Shown here: piece after piece, positions 17,523 to 25,433 of the stretch
Position numbering within the stretch: position 1 is the stretch's first letter
How the letters are laid out: every line of letters begins with the position of its first letter
NCBI GenBank assembly: GCA_036511595.1
Contig: DATCBY010000067.1
Coordinates: forward strand, 1-48,635
From: DASZQY01 sp036511595
GTDB lineage: Bacteria; Pseudomonadota; Alphaproteobacteria; Rhizobiales; Kaistiaceae
DNA length: 48,635 nucleotides
Direction: 5' to 3'
The notes under the pieces: generated by a model
What the model was told of the DNA's origin: nothing
The model's database searches: none
Seen by the model: only the letters and a program-made list of their open reading frames with translations
Translations under genes and position numbers: made by a program

Positions 17523-17923
17523 CTTGATTTTGCTCGGCTATCGATCGCCCACGCGCCCGGTCCCACGGCCGCGATATACAGGAAGATAAAGCAGAACAGG
17601 ATCGCCGCCTCGCCGCCATTCTGTATCGGAAAGAAGCTGTGCGGGGCATGCGCCATGAAATACGCCACCGCCATCTCGCCCGACAAAACAAATGCCGCCA
17701 GCCGGGTCCACCACCCGATGACCAGCAGCACGCTGCCGACCAGTTCCAGCACCCCTATCCACCAGAAGAAAGTAAGCGCGGCCGCAGACGGCGCGTCGGT
17801 TACCGGGAAGCCGAACAGTTTTACCGTTGCGTGCTCCAGGAAAAGCAGCGCGGTGACGATGCGTAGTATGGACAGGAGATGCGGCCGGTACGGCGCCAGA
17901 TGGCTCATGAACGGATCGAACAT
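17519..17923 (-). CDS. DoxX family membrane protein
   Basis: A 134-residue membrane protein with four hydrophobic helices. The DoxX features are an N-terminal LRIVTALLFLEHATVKLFG segment, GVLELVGSVLLVIGWWTRLAA in the middle and AYFMAHAPHSFFP before the last helix. DoxX proteins are linked to quinone or thiol redox roles, but the function here is unknown. ATG 17923 is chosen; an in-frame GTG five codons upstream is possible. Monocistronic, convergent with polA. Confidence 0.85.
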   Translation of the reverse strand: MFDPFMSHLAPYRPHLLSILRIVTALLFLEHATVKLFGFPVTDAPSAAALTFFWWIGVLELVGSVLLVIGWWTRLAAFVLSGEMAVAYFMAHAPHSFFPIQNGGEAAILFCFIFLYIAAVGPGAWAIDSRAKSS

Positions 17924-18021
17924 GCGATATATCCCCACGTTGTTTCACCGACTCGGCTAACCTGCGAGACAACGCGCATCCGGCAAGAACGTTTCAGATG
18001 ACAATGGAGTGATCGGCGCAA

Positions 18022-18591
18022 TCACTCTGCGCGGCGCCAGGTGACGAGGCTGACGCCCGCTTTCGCATCGAGGATTTCGCGCGGACGGGGCCTCAGGCCT
18101 GCGGTTGTGAGGACATCGCCGGCGCTGCGGCCGGGGCCGATCGCCGAGAAAAGCGGTACGCCCTCGGCGATGCGCACCCCGTCAACTGTGGCGAGATGGA
18201 ATGCATCTAAACTGTCGAGTACGAGATCGAAGACCAGTCGCCCGCCGGTGACTGCGGCGGTGCCGCCCGCCGGAGCGGCAGCGCGGAGCGCGCCGGTCAG
18301 CGGTACCTCTGCCGGGTTCCACCACCAGCCATCGTCCCGCCGCTCGATGCCCGTCGCCGACGACGAAACGACCAGGCGGTTGCGCCGGTTCTTGTTTGGA
18401 TTGGCCTCGTGGCTTAGGCGGCCGAGAACCACGACGGCGGACGCGTCGAGCGCAGCCTGAAAACGCCGCCAGTCGGCATCGTTGTGAAGGGCCGCCGGAG
18501 TCCGCCCGTCCGGTCCCGCGATCCGCTCGTCCTCGGAGACGATCGCGTGTCCCTCGAGGCGATAGCCGGTGACGCGTTCCCCGGCGGTCAC
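18022..18591 (-). CDS. Dihydrofolate reductase/RibD C-terminal-like protein
   Basis: A 189-residue protein of the DHFR/RibD_C fold. Recognisable pieces are GYRLEGHAIVSEDERIAGPDG at the N-terminus, ASAVVVLGRLSHEANPN, and TAAVTGGRLVFDLVLD, which resembles the NADPH-site GG motif, followed by DAFHLATVDGVRI. It is probably an NADPH-dependent reductase with an unknown substrate, not necessarily folate metabolism. The GTG start overlaps the pheT stop as GTGA, so it is likely translated from the pheST transcript. No tandem RibD deaminase domain is present. Confidence 0.75.
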   Translation of the reverse strand: MTAGERVTGYRLEGHAIVSEDERIAGPDGRTPAALHNDADWRRFQAALDASAVVVLGRLSHEANPNKNRRNRLVVSSSATGIERRDDGWWWNPAEVPLTGALRAAAPAGGTAAVTGGRLVFDLVLDSLDAFHLATVDGVRIAEGVPLFSAIGPGRSAGDVLTTAGLRPRPREILDAKAGVSLVTWRRAE

Positions 18592-21011
18592 GTCCTGAGC
18601 GTTCCTCCGGTGGCTTTTTCAACCTCGGCGACGATCTTGCCGGAGATAGTCTCGATCTCCTGTTCGGTCATCGTCCGCTCGCTCGGCTGTATCGTCACCT
18701 CGATGGCGACCGACTTCTTGCCGGCGCCGAGGTTCCCGCTTTCGAACACGTCGAACACCGACACCGCCTCGATCAGCGTACGATCGGCGCCTGCGGCGGC
18801 GCGCACGATTCTTGTTGCCTCGACCGCGCGATCGACCAGGAACGCGAAGTCGCGCCGCACCGGCTGCAGGTCGGAAAGCGCCAGCGGCGATTTGGTTTTG
18901 GTCGCCCGCGCCTTCGGCAGCGGGATCGCCTCAAGGATAAGTTCAAAACCGGCGAGCGGACCGGCTGCATCGAGCGACGCAAGTAGCGAGGGATGGAACT
19001 CGCCGAATGTGCCGATCACCGTCTTTGGGCCTTGGCGGATGACACCCGAGCGACCCGGATGGAACCAGGCCGGAGCGTCGGCGGTAATTTGCACCTTTTC
19101 AGGAGGAAGGCCGACCGCGTCGAGAACCGCCAGTGCGTCGGCCTTGACGTCGAAGACGGACGTCGGCGACGCCGGGCCCGACCAATGACGGCCGGCGCCG
19201 GCGAGCGAGGCGGTACCGCTGCGCACGCCCGTCGCCGCGGTGAACTGGTCCTCCGGCCGGTCGCCGCGATAAATCTGGCCGACCTCGAAGAGCGCGAGAT
19301 CGAAGAAACCGCGATCGGCATTGCGTCGGATCGAGGCAATCAGGCTCGGAAAAAGACTGGGGCGCATATCTGACATGTCGGCGGCAATCGGATTGGCAAG
19401 TACCAGTGTCTTGTCGCCACCGCCGAAAGCGGTTGCGGCCTTGTGGCCGATGAACGACCAGGTGACCGCCTCGACCATGCCGCGCACCGCCAGCGCCCGC
19501 TTTGCCCTGCGGGTTCGCGTCTGGATCGGCGTCAGCAACGGCTTGGTGACGCCGGTGGCGCGCAGCAGCGGCTCGCTCGGTATTTTGTCGAGACCGATAA
19601 TTCGAGTGATCTCCTCGACGATGTCCGCCTTCGCCGTGACATCGGGGCGCCAGGATGGAACGCTCACCGAAAGCGCGGTGCCGCTGCGGTTGGGTTTCAC
19701 GGTGAAACCGAGCGCGTCCAGGATGCGGGTCATCTCGGCGATCGAAGGATCGATCGCCGCCAGCCTTTTGACTTCGCCTACCGGAAAGTCGATCGCGGTA
19801 TCGGGCAGCGGCACCTTGCCGGCTACCAGGATGTCCGTCGCCTTGCCGCCGCAGAATTCGAGAACCAGCCGCGTCGCCAGTTCCAGCCCCGGGATCATGA
19901 AGGCCGGATCGACGCCCCGCTCGAAACGATGGCGCGCGTCGGAGTTGATGCCGAGCTTGCGCCCGGTCTGGGCTATGTTGATCGGCTCCCACAGGGCGGA
20001 CTCGATCAGCACGTCGGTGGTGTCTTCATCGCAACCCGACCGCTCGCCGCCCATGACCCCGGCGATCGACTCGATGCCGTTTTTGTCGGTGATGACGCAG
20101 ATGTCCGGGTCGAGCTTGTAGGTCTTGCCGTCGAGCGCCTTGATCTCTTCGCTGAACCTGCCACGACGCACGATCAGGCTGCCCGAAATCTTTGCCGCGT
20201 CGAAGACATGCAGCGGCCGACCGCGGTCGTAGGTCATCAGGTTGGTGATATCGACGAGTGCGTTGATTGGCCGAAGTCCAATCGCGATCAGCCGCTTCTG
20301 CAGCCACTCCGGCGACGGGCCGTTCTTCACCCCGCGCACCAGTCGCAGGCCGAACGCCGGACACAGCGACGCCGTGCCGCCGAAATCGAAGACGACCTTC
20401 ACCGGACAGGCGCCAGCGCCTTTCACCGGCGCGATCGGGCGTTGGTTCAGCTTGCCGACCCCGGCCGCCGCGAGATCGCGGGCGATACCCGCAACCCCGA
20501 GTGCATCGGGACGGTTGGGTGTCACCGCCACGTCGATGACCGGTTCGCCCAGCCCGGCATAGGCGGAATACGGCTGACCGATCGGTGCGCTCGCCGGCAG
20601 GTCGATGATGCCTTCGTGATTGTCGGAAAGGCCGAGCTCGCGTTCGGACAGGAGCATCCCGTTCGACTCAACGCCACGAATGACGCCCTTGGCGAGATCG
20701 ACGCCGGTGCCCGGGATATGCGAGCCGGCCGGTGCGAAAACGCCGATCATGCCGCCGCGCGCGTTCGGTGCGCCGCATACGACCTGCTCCCTGGCGCCGT
20801 TGCCGAGATCGACGATGCACACCTTCAGCCGGTCAGCATTCGGGTGCTTCTCGGCGGAGAGAACGCGCACAATACGAAATGGCTCGTAGTCCCGGGCGCG
20901 GTCATCGACACCCTCCACTTCGAGTCCGATCATCGTCAGCTTCTCGACGATCGTCTGCAGTGGCGCCTCGGTATCGAGATGCTCCTTCAGCCATGACAGC
21001 GTGAACTTCAC
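18588..21011 (-). CDS. pheT: Phenylalanyl-tRNA synthetase beta subunit
   Basis: An 807-residue beta subunit of the alpha2-beta2 enzyme that charges tRNA-Phe. It begins with the family N-terminus KFTLSWLKEHLDT, then the EMAP-like tRNA-binding domain (about 40-150, with VCGAPNARGG), the B3/B4 editing region (PNRPDALGVAGIARDLAAAG), B5, and the C-terminal ferredoxin-fold anticodon-binding domain. The start is the GTG at 21009-21011, which overlaps the pheS stop as GTGA; a longer open frame upstream lies inside pheS and is not coding. Confidence 0.96.
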   Translation of the reverse strand: MKFTLSWLKEHLDTEAPLQTIVEKLTMIGLEVEGVDDRARDYEPFRIVRVLSAEKHPNADRLKVCIVDLGNGAREQVVCGAPNARGGMIGVFAPAGSHIPGTGVDLAKGVIRGVESNGMLLSERELGLSDNHEGIIDLPASAPIGQPYSAYAGLGEPVIDVAVTPNRPDALGVAGIARDLAAAGVGKLNQRPIAPVKGAGACPVKVVFDFGGTASLCPAFGLRLVRGVKNGPSPEWLQKRLIAIGLRPINALVDITNLMTYDRGRPLHVFDAAKISGSLIVRRGRFSEEIKALDGKTYKLDPDICVITDKNGIESIAGVMGGERSGCDEDTTDVLIESALWEPINIAQTGRKLGINSDARHRFERGVDPAFMIPGLELATRLVLEFCGGKATDILVAGKVPLPDTAIDFPVGEVKRLAAIDPSIAEMTRILDALGFTVKPNRSGTALSVSVPSWRPDVTAKADIVEEITRIIGLDKIPSEPLLRATGVTKPLLTPIQTRTRRAKRALAVRGMVEAVTWSFIGHKAATAFGGGDKTLVLANPIAADMSDMRPSLFPSLIASIRRNADRGFFDLALFEVGQIYRGDRPEDQFTAATGVRSGTASLAGAGRHWSGPASPTSVFDVKADALAVLDAVGLPPEKVQITADAPAWFHPGRSGVIRQGPKTVIGTFGEFHPSLLASLDAAGPLAGFELILEAIPLPKARATKTKSPLALSDLQPVRRDFAFLVDRAVEATRIVRAAAGADRTLIEAVSVFDVFESGNLGAGKKSVAIEVTIQPSERTMTEQEIETISGKIVAEVEKATGGTLRT

Positions 21012-22108
21012 GACGACAGCCCCCCCACCAGCGAGGGAATGTCGAGCGGGCGGAAGCCGTAGTGGTTCAGCCAGCGCACGTCGGCCGAGTAGAAATCGCG
21101 CAGATCCGGCATGCCGTATTTCAGCATCGCAATGCGGTCGATGCCCATGCCCCAGGCAAATCCCTGCACCTTTTCGGGGTCGTGGCCGCCGGCCTTGATG
21201 ACGTTCGGATGCAACATCCCGCAACCAAGAATTTCCAGCCAGTCATCGCCCTCGCCGAAGCGAATCTCGTTGCCAACGCGCCGGCAGCGAATGTCGACTT
21301 CCATGGACGGTTCGGTGAACGGAAAGAAGCTTGGCCGGAAACGCATCTGCACGTTGTCGGCCTCGAAGAAAGCTTTGCAGAATTGCTCGAGCACCCATTT
21401 CATGTGGCCGACCGTGCTGCTTTCGTCGAGGACCAGACCCTCCACCTGATGAAACATGGGCGTATGGGTTTGATCCGAGTCCATGCGATAGGTGCGGCCG
21501 GGAATGATGACGCGGATCGGCGGTTTCTGTTTCTCCATGGTGCGAATCTGCACCGGCGAAGTATGCGTGCGGAGCAGCAGGCGTTCTCCTCTCTCTCCCT
21601 TTGGATTGAAGAAGAACGTGTCGTGCATTTCGCGCGCCGGATGACCGACCGGAAAATTGAGCGCCGTGAAATTGTAGTAGTCAGTCTCGATATCCGGTCC
21701 CTCGGCGACTGCGAAGCCGAGGTCGGCGAAGATCGCCGTGATCTCGTCGATCACCTGGCTGATCGGGTGAATCCGGCCGGTTTCCAGCGGCGATGGCCGC
21801 ACCGGCAATGTCACGTCGGTCGCGGTGCTGGCGAGGGCACCGGCAAGTTCTTCCTGGCGCAGCGTCGCGCGGCGACGGGCGAGCGCCTCGTTCACCCGGT
21901 CGCGCAAGCCGTTGAGCGCCGGGCCCATGACCTGGCGCGCCTCCGGCGGCATCGCGCCGAGCGTCTTCAAAAGTTCCGAGACGACTCCCTTCTTGCCGAG
22001 CGCGGCGACCCGCTCGGAGTCTAGCGACGCCTCATCGGCGGCCGCGGCGACGCGCGCGACGATATCCTGTTCGAGGGTGGCGATGTGATGGGTTGGATCG
22101 ACGGCCAT
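21008..22108 (-). CDS. pheS: Phenylalanyl-tRNA synthetase alpha subunit
   Basis: A 366-residue catalytic alpha subunit. An N-terminal coiled coil (about 1-110) is followed by the class II core. Motif 2 is visible around LLRTHTSPVQIRTM and RTYRMDSDQTHTPMFHQVEG, and motif 3 near GFAWGMGIDRIAMLKYG, which contains the usual position for phenylalanine selectivity (the Ala of FAWGMG). It is separated from the upstream Rieske oxygenase gene by only 3 bases and overlaps pheT by 4, implying one translationally coupled transcript. Confidence 0.96.
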   Translation of the reverse strand: MAVDPTHHIATLEQDIVARVAAAADEASLDSERVAALGKKGVVSELLKTLGAMPPEARQVMGPALNGLRDRVNEALARRRATLRQEELAGALASTATDVTLPVRPSPLETGRIHPISQVIDEITAIFADLGFAVAEGPDIETDYYNFTALNFPVGHPAREMHDTFFFNPKGERGERLLLRTHTSPVQIRTMEKQKPPIRVIIPGRTYRMDSDQTHTPMFHQVEGLVLDESSTVGHMKWVLEQFCKAFFEADNVQMRFRPSFFPFTEPSMEVDIRCRRVGNEIRFGEGDDWLEILGCGMLHPNVIKAGGHDPEKVQGFAWGMGIDRIAMLKYGMPDLRDFYSADVRWLNHYGFRPLDIPSLVGGLSS

Positions 22109-22111
22109 TTC

Positions 22112-23167
22112 TCAACTCTTCCAGCGCAGCGTCGCTGCTTTCAACGGATTGACGAAATCGCGGCCTTCGTTGCCCGCCGCGACCCACTCGTCCTTCAGCC
22201 GCATCCACCAGCGCGCCTGCGTATTGACGTCGTTGATGAGCATCATCTTCGGAGCCCGTACCAGGCCTTCGCGCTGCTTCTCGGCGATGGCGCGATCCTG
22301 GCCGACGAACACGTTGGCGACATAGCGCGCGATCGGCTTGACCAGGTTCGCCCATGCTGGCGTCGCCCAGATCACCTGATGGAACGCCGTCTCCTCGTCG
22401 TTGACCGGCGTCAGCGCGCTTACCGTGACCAGCGCATTGCGCTCGCCGTGCACGTCCTCGATCCTGAGGCCGGGCAGGCGATAGCTGATTTCGGTGGTCA
22501 CGTTCCGGCCGAGCAGCCGGTAGATCAGGTTCTGGGCGGTCACCTTGTGGCGCAGCATCTGGAAGCCGAGTTCGGACGGAGCAAAGCTCTTCTCCTTCGG
22601 CTTCACCACGCCGGCCTTGGCCCGGTACCATTTCGACGTATGCACGAAGGCGATGTGGCCGGGGTCCATCAGGCCGAAGGCGGCGTGATCGATCGAGCAC
22701 GGGAAGGTCTGCTCGACATGAACTTTGGGCATGTCGCGCTCGCCGAACAGCGGCATCATCGGCGGTTTCGCCATTGCGCCGGTCGGCGCCTCGCCGTCGC
22801 GGGCGAAATAGACCCAGATCAGGCCCTGCTGCTCGACGCACGGGTAGGCGGCGGTGCGAATCTTGGCGAGGTCGATCTTCTGGTCGTCCATCATCGAGGG
22901 AATGAAGGTGCAGGTGCCTTCGGCGCCGTAGCGCCAGCCGTGGTAGGTGCAGGCGACCGTCTCGCCGTCAAAACTGCCGTGATGCAGCGGCATTCCACGA
23001 TGCGGGCAGATATCGTTGATGGCGAACACGCTGCCGTTCTTGCGGCGGACAATGAGGACAGGATCGCCCAGCATGACGCGCACGGCCATCCCGCCCGGGG
23101 CGAGGTCGCCACCGGGCATGGCCACGTACCAGAGGCCACGCAGGAGTTCGGCTTTCAGGCCTTGCAC
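22112..23167 (-). CDS. Rieske non-heme iron oxygenase, alpha-subunit type
   Basis: A 351-residue aromatic-ring-hydroxylating-type oxygenase. The Rieske 2Fe-2S site is complete: CPHRG (C54, H56) and CTYHGW (C73, H76). The mononuclear iron site appears as LMDPGHIAFVH (H171, H176). The substrate is unknown, and no ferredoxin or reductase partner is encoded nearby, so it must use a general electron donor. Its position is unusual: 81 bases after rplT and 3 bases before pheS, inside the translation-factor operon where rplT-pheS are normally adjacent. Confidence 0.9.
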   Translation of the reverse strand: MQGLKAELLRGLWYVAMPGGDLAPGGMAVRVMLGDPVLIVRRKNGSVFAINDICPHRGMPLHHGSFDGETVACTYHGWRYGAEGTCTFIPSMMDDQKIDLAKIRTAAYPCVEQQGLIWVYFARDGEAPTGAMAKPPMMPLFGERDMPKVHVEQTFPCSIDHAAFGLMDPGHIAFVHTSKWYRAKAGVVKPKEKSFAPSELGFQMLRHKVTAQNLIYRLLGRNVTTEISYRLPGLRIEDVHGERNALVTVSALTPVNDEETAFHQVIWATPAWANLVKPIARYVANVFVGQDRAIAEKQREGLVRAPKMMLINDVNTQARWWMRLKDEWVAAGNEGRDFVNPLKAATLRWKS

Positions 23168-23248
23168 GTTCTCTCAACTCTCGTCACGTCCGGCCGGCTT
23201 CGACGTGTTCTGTCGAAACTTCGAGGCCGCGCAACGCAGTCGAGAGGA

Positions 23249-23608
23249 TCAGGCAGCGAGCGCGCCCGTTGCCTTCTCGACCAGCGCCTTGAAGGAGGCC
23301 GGCTCGCTGACGGCGAGGTCGGCCAGTACCTTGCGATCGACTTCGACCCCGGCCTTGCCGAGGCCGCTGATAAATCGACCGTAGGTGAGGCCGTGCTCGC
23401 GGACGGCGGCATTGATGCGTTGGATCCACAAGGCGCGGAAGGAACGCTTCCGGTTCTTGCGATCGCGAAACGCGTATTGCGCCGCCTTGTCGACGGCGGC
23501 CTTGGCGGTCCGGATAGTGTTCTTGCGGCGGCCGTAGAAGCCCTTGGCGCGCTTGAGAACCTTCTTGTGCTTGGCGTGCGAGGTGACGCCGCGTTTGACT
23601 CGCGACAT
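23249..23608 (-). CDS. rplT: 50S ribosomal protein L20
   Basis: A 119-residue basic protein of the large ribosomal subunit, needed early in 50S assembly. It starts MSRVKRGVTSHAKHKKVLK and contains the conserved GRRKNTIRTAK segment and NAAVREHGLTYGRFI. Normal length. In many bacteria L20 represses its own operon by binding the mRNA leader. It follows rpmI by 31 bases. Confidence 0.98.
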   Translation of the reverse strand: MSRVKRGVTSHAKHKKVLKRAKGFYGRRKNTIRTAKAAVDKAAQYAFRDRKNRKRSFRALWIQRINAAVREHGLTYGRFISGLGKAGVEVDRKVLADLAVSEPASFKALVEKATGALAA

Positions 23609-23639
23609 GGGAAATCTCCGTGGATGTTTGGGGGAACCG

Positions 23640-23840
23640 TCAGCCGTTCGGCAGGAAGTACTTCTTGATGTTATCGCCGTCGGTCTTGAACAGGACCCTT
23701 GTCCCGCGAAGGTTGCGGATCTGCTTGGCAGTCCGCCGGATCATCATGTGACGCTTGCCACGCTGCGCGTGCTTGACCTTGCCGGTCGCGGTCACCTTGA
23801 ATCGCTTCTTGGCGCCGCTCTTCGTCTTCAGTTTGGGCAT
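23640..23840 (-). CDS. rpmI: 50S ribosomal protein L35
   Basis: A 66-residue basic ribosomal protein: MPKLKTKSGAKKRFKVTATG, then the conserved HMMIRRTAKQIRNLRG. ATG 23840 has AAGGGGAG just upstream; an in-frame ATG at 23945 would add 35 residues that are not part of L35. Operon order infC-rpmI-rplT is standard. Confidence 0.97.
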   Translation of the reverse strand: MPKLKTKSGAKKRFKVTATGKVKHAQRGKRHMMIRRTAKQIRNLRGTRVLFKTDGDNIKKYFLPNG

Positions 23841-23918
23841 TTGCTCCCCTTGAGTTGGAGGCTGAACAAGCGTCGCCACGGCATGCCCTTCATGGCCGGG
23901 CGGCGCAGAACCGCGGGG

Positions 23919-23947
23919 TTTATAGCGACGGTGGGTGCGGGGCACAA
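23919..23947 (-). promoter_or_regulatory. Candidate internal promoter for rpmI-rplT
   Basis: On the minus strand TTGTGC (23942-23947) and TATAAA (23919-23924) are separated by exactly 17 bases, in the 136-bp gap between infC and rpmI. The -35 region overlaps the stem-loop at 23937-23958. Consensus-based inference. Confidence 0.45.
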
Positions 23948-23958
23948 GCCTGCCCCGC
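23937..23958 (-). other. Stem-loop between infC and rpmI
   Basis: An 8-bp GC-rich stem (GCGGGGCA/TGCCCCGC) with a 6-nt loop, 18 bases after the infC stop. It lacks a T-run, so it is more likely an attenuating, processing or L20-regulated structure than a simple terminator. Confidence 0.5.
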
Positions 23959-23976
23959 CGCTTGGCAGTGCCTCGC

Positions 23977-24513
23977 CTAGCGCGGCGCCAGCACCATCAT
24001 CATCTGCCGGCCTTCGATCTTGGGCTCGGCCTCGACCTTGGCGATCGGCGCGGTGTCCTCCTTGACCCGGTCGAGCAGCTTGGCGCCAAGCTCAAGATGG
24101 GCCATCTCGCGGCCCCGGAAACGCAGCGTCAGCTTGACCTTGTCGCCTTCCTCGAAGAAACGCCGGATCGCGCGCATCTTTACTTCGTAGTCGTGGACAT
24201 CGATGTTCGGGCGCATCTTGATCTCCTTGATCTCGATGACCTTTTGCTTCTTGCGGGCCTCGGTGGCCTTCTTCTGGCTCTGGTATTTGAAGCGGCCATA
24301 GTCGAGGATCTTGGCGACTGGCGGATCCTGGTTGGGCGAGATGATTACGAGGTCCATGCCCGCATCCCGGGCAAGCTGAATGGCGCGTTCTATGGGGACG
24401 GAGCCATGATTCTCGCCCTTGTCGTCGATCAACTGTACTGCGGGAACCTGGATGTCCTCGTTGATCGCGGGGCCTTCCTTAGTGGTAGGCGGTGCTCTAT
24501 TCGGACGGCGAAT
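23977..24513 (-). CDS. infC: Translation initiation factor IF-3 (ATT start)
   Basis: A 178-residue IF-3, which binds the 30S subunit and checks start-codon pairing. The homology includes INEDIQVPAVQLIDDKGENHG upstream of any ATG, GTG or TTG at a sensible position. The frame reaches back to an ATT codon (24511-24513) followed by RRPNRAPP, with GAGGAG eight bases upstream. Starting infC with the rare codon ATT is a conserved device for autoregulation, since IF-3 discriminates against it. The first gene of the infC-rpmI-rplT-Rieske-pheST run. Confidence 0.95.
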   Translation of the reverse strand: MRRPNRAPPTTKEGPAINEDIQVPAVQLIDDKGENHGSVPIERAIQLARDAGMDLVIISPNQDPPVAKILDYGRFKYQSQKKATEARKKQKVIEIKEIKMRPNIDVHDYEVKMRAIRRFFEEGDKVKLTLRFRGREMAHLELGAKLLDRVKEDTAPIAKVEAEPKIEGRQMMMVLAPR

Positions 24514-24612
24514 GGGTTCTTCTCCTCGGATTTGTCAGCGTAAGGGGAGGATTCAGGCAAGTGCGGCGGGAAGTCAACCGCCGTCCGCGGGAGCACGGAA
24601 TGTGCGTGAACC

Positions 24613-25395
24613 ATGGCTGAAGCACGGGCGGAGCGGATCGTCGTAGGCGATGGCGAGGCAGGCCGCGAAATCGCCGTTCTCGATCGCGCCGGCGCCGGCC
24701 CCGGTCTCTTCTGGTTAGGCGGCTTCCGCTCGGACATGAAGGGCGCCAAGGCGACGGCGGTCGATGCCTTCGCGGCGGAATGTGGTCTGGCGGCGGTCCG
24801 CTTCGATTATTCCGGCCATGGCACCTCGGGCGGTCGTTTCGAGGATGGCACGATCAGCGGGTGGCTCGAGGAAGCCCGTGCCGTTTTCGATAAATTCACC
24901 GCGGGGCCGCAGATCGTGGTCGGCTCGTCGATGGGCGGCTGGATCGCGCTTCGCCTGGCGGTCGCGCTTCGCGAAACCGCGCGGATCGCCGGCCTCGTTT
25001 TGATCGCGCCGGCGATCGACATGACCCGCGCGCTGATGTGGGACAAGATGGACGGCGCTGCCCGCGAAGAATTGCTGGCGACCGGCGCCTTGCGAGTGCC
25101 AACCCAACACGCGCCGGAGCCCTATCGCATCACGCGCGCCCTGATTGAAGACGGGGACCGTCACCTGTTCGGCGAAAACCTGATCGAGGTCGGCTGCCCG
25201 GTGACGATTCTCCAGGGCGTTGCCGACATGGACGTTCCCTGGCGCCACGCCACCGCGCTGGTTTCGCGGCTGGCCTCCGACGACGTCGTACTGACGCTGG
25301 TCAAGGATGGCGACCACCGCCTGTCGCGCCCGGAGGATCTGGATCGGCTGCGCGCGGCGCTGTCGACGATGCTGGCCGGAATCGGGCGCGCATGA
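24613..25395 (+). CDS. Alpha/beta hydrolase, ABHD10-like
   Basis: A 260-residue alpha/beta hydrolase. LGGFRSDMKGAKA near the N-terminus and VRFDYSGHGTSGG are typical of the ABHD10-like group. The nucleophile elbow is GSSMGG (S106), an acid is likely in GVADMDVPW, and the catalytic His is in KDGDHRLSRPED. ABHD10 relatives hydrolyse thioesters and acyl-glucuronides; the bacterial substrate is unknown. No signal peptide. Divergent from infC and upstream of regB by 38 bases, so it may share the regB transcript. Confidence 0.85.
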   Translation: MAEARAERIVVGDGEAGREIAVLDRAGAGPGLFWLGGFRSDMKGAKATAVDAFAAECGLAAVRFDYSGHGTSGGRFEDGTISGWLEEARAVFDKFTAGPQIVVGSSMGGWIALRLAVALRETARIAGLVLIAPAIDMTRALMWDKMDGAAREELLATGALRVPTQHAPEPYRITRALIEDGDRHLFGENLIEVGCPVTILQGVADMDVPWRHATALVSRLASDDVVLTLVKDGDHRLSRPEDLDRLRAALSTMLAGIGRA

Positions 25396-25433
25396 GCCTT
25401 GTCGGCAGCGGACGTACAATGCACGGATAATTC

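Noticed and set aside
18588..21224. Longer pheT frame starting at 21224
   Set aside because: The extra 71 residues lie inside pheS and do not resemble PheT; GTG 21009-21011 with a GTGA overlap gives the normal N-terminus.
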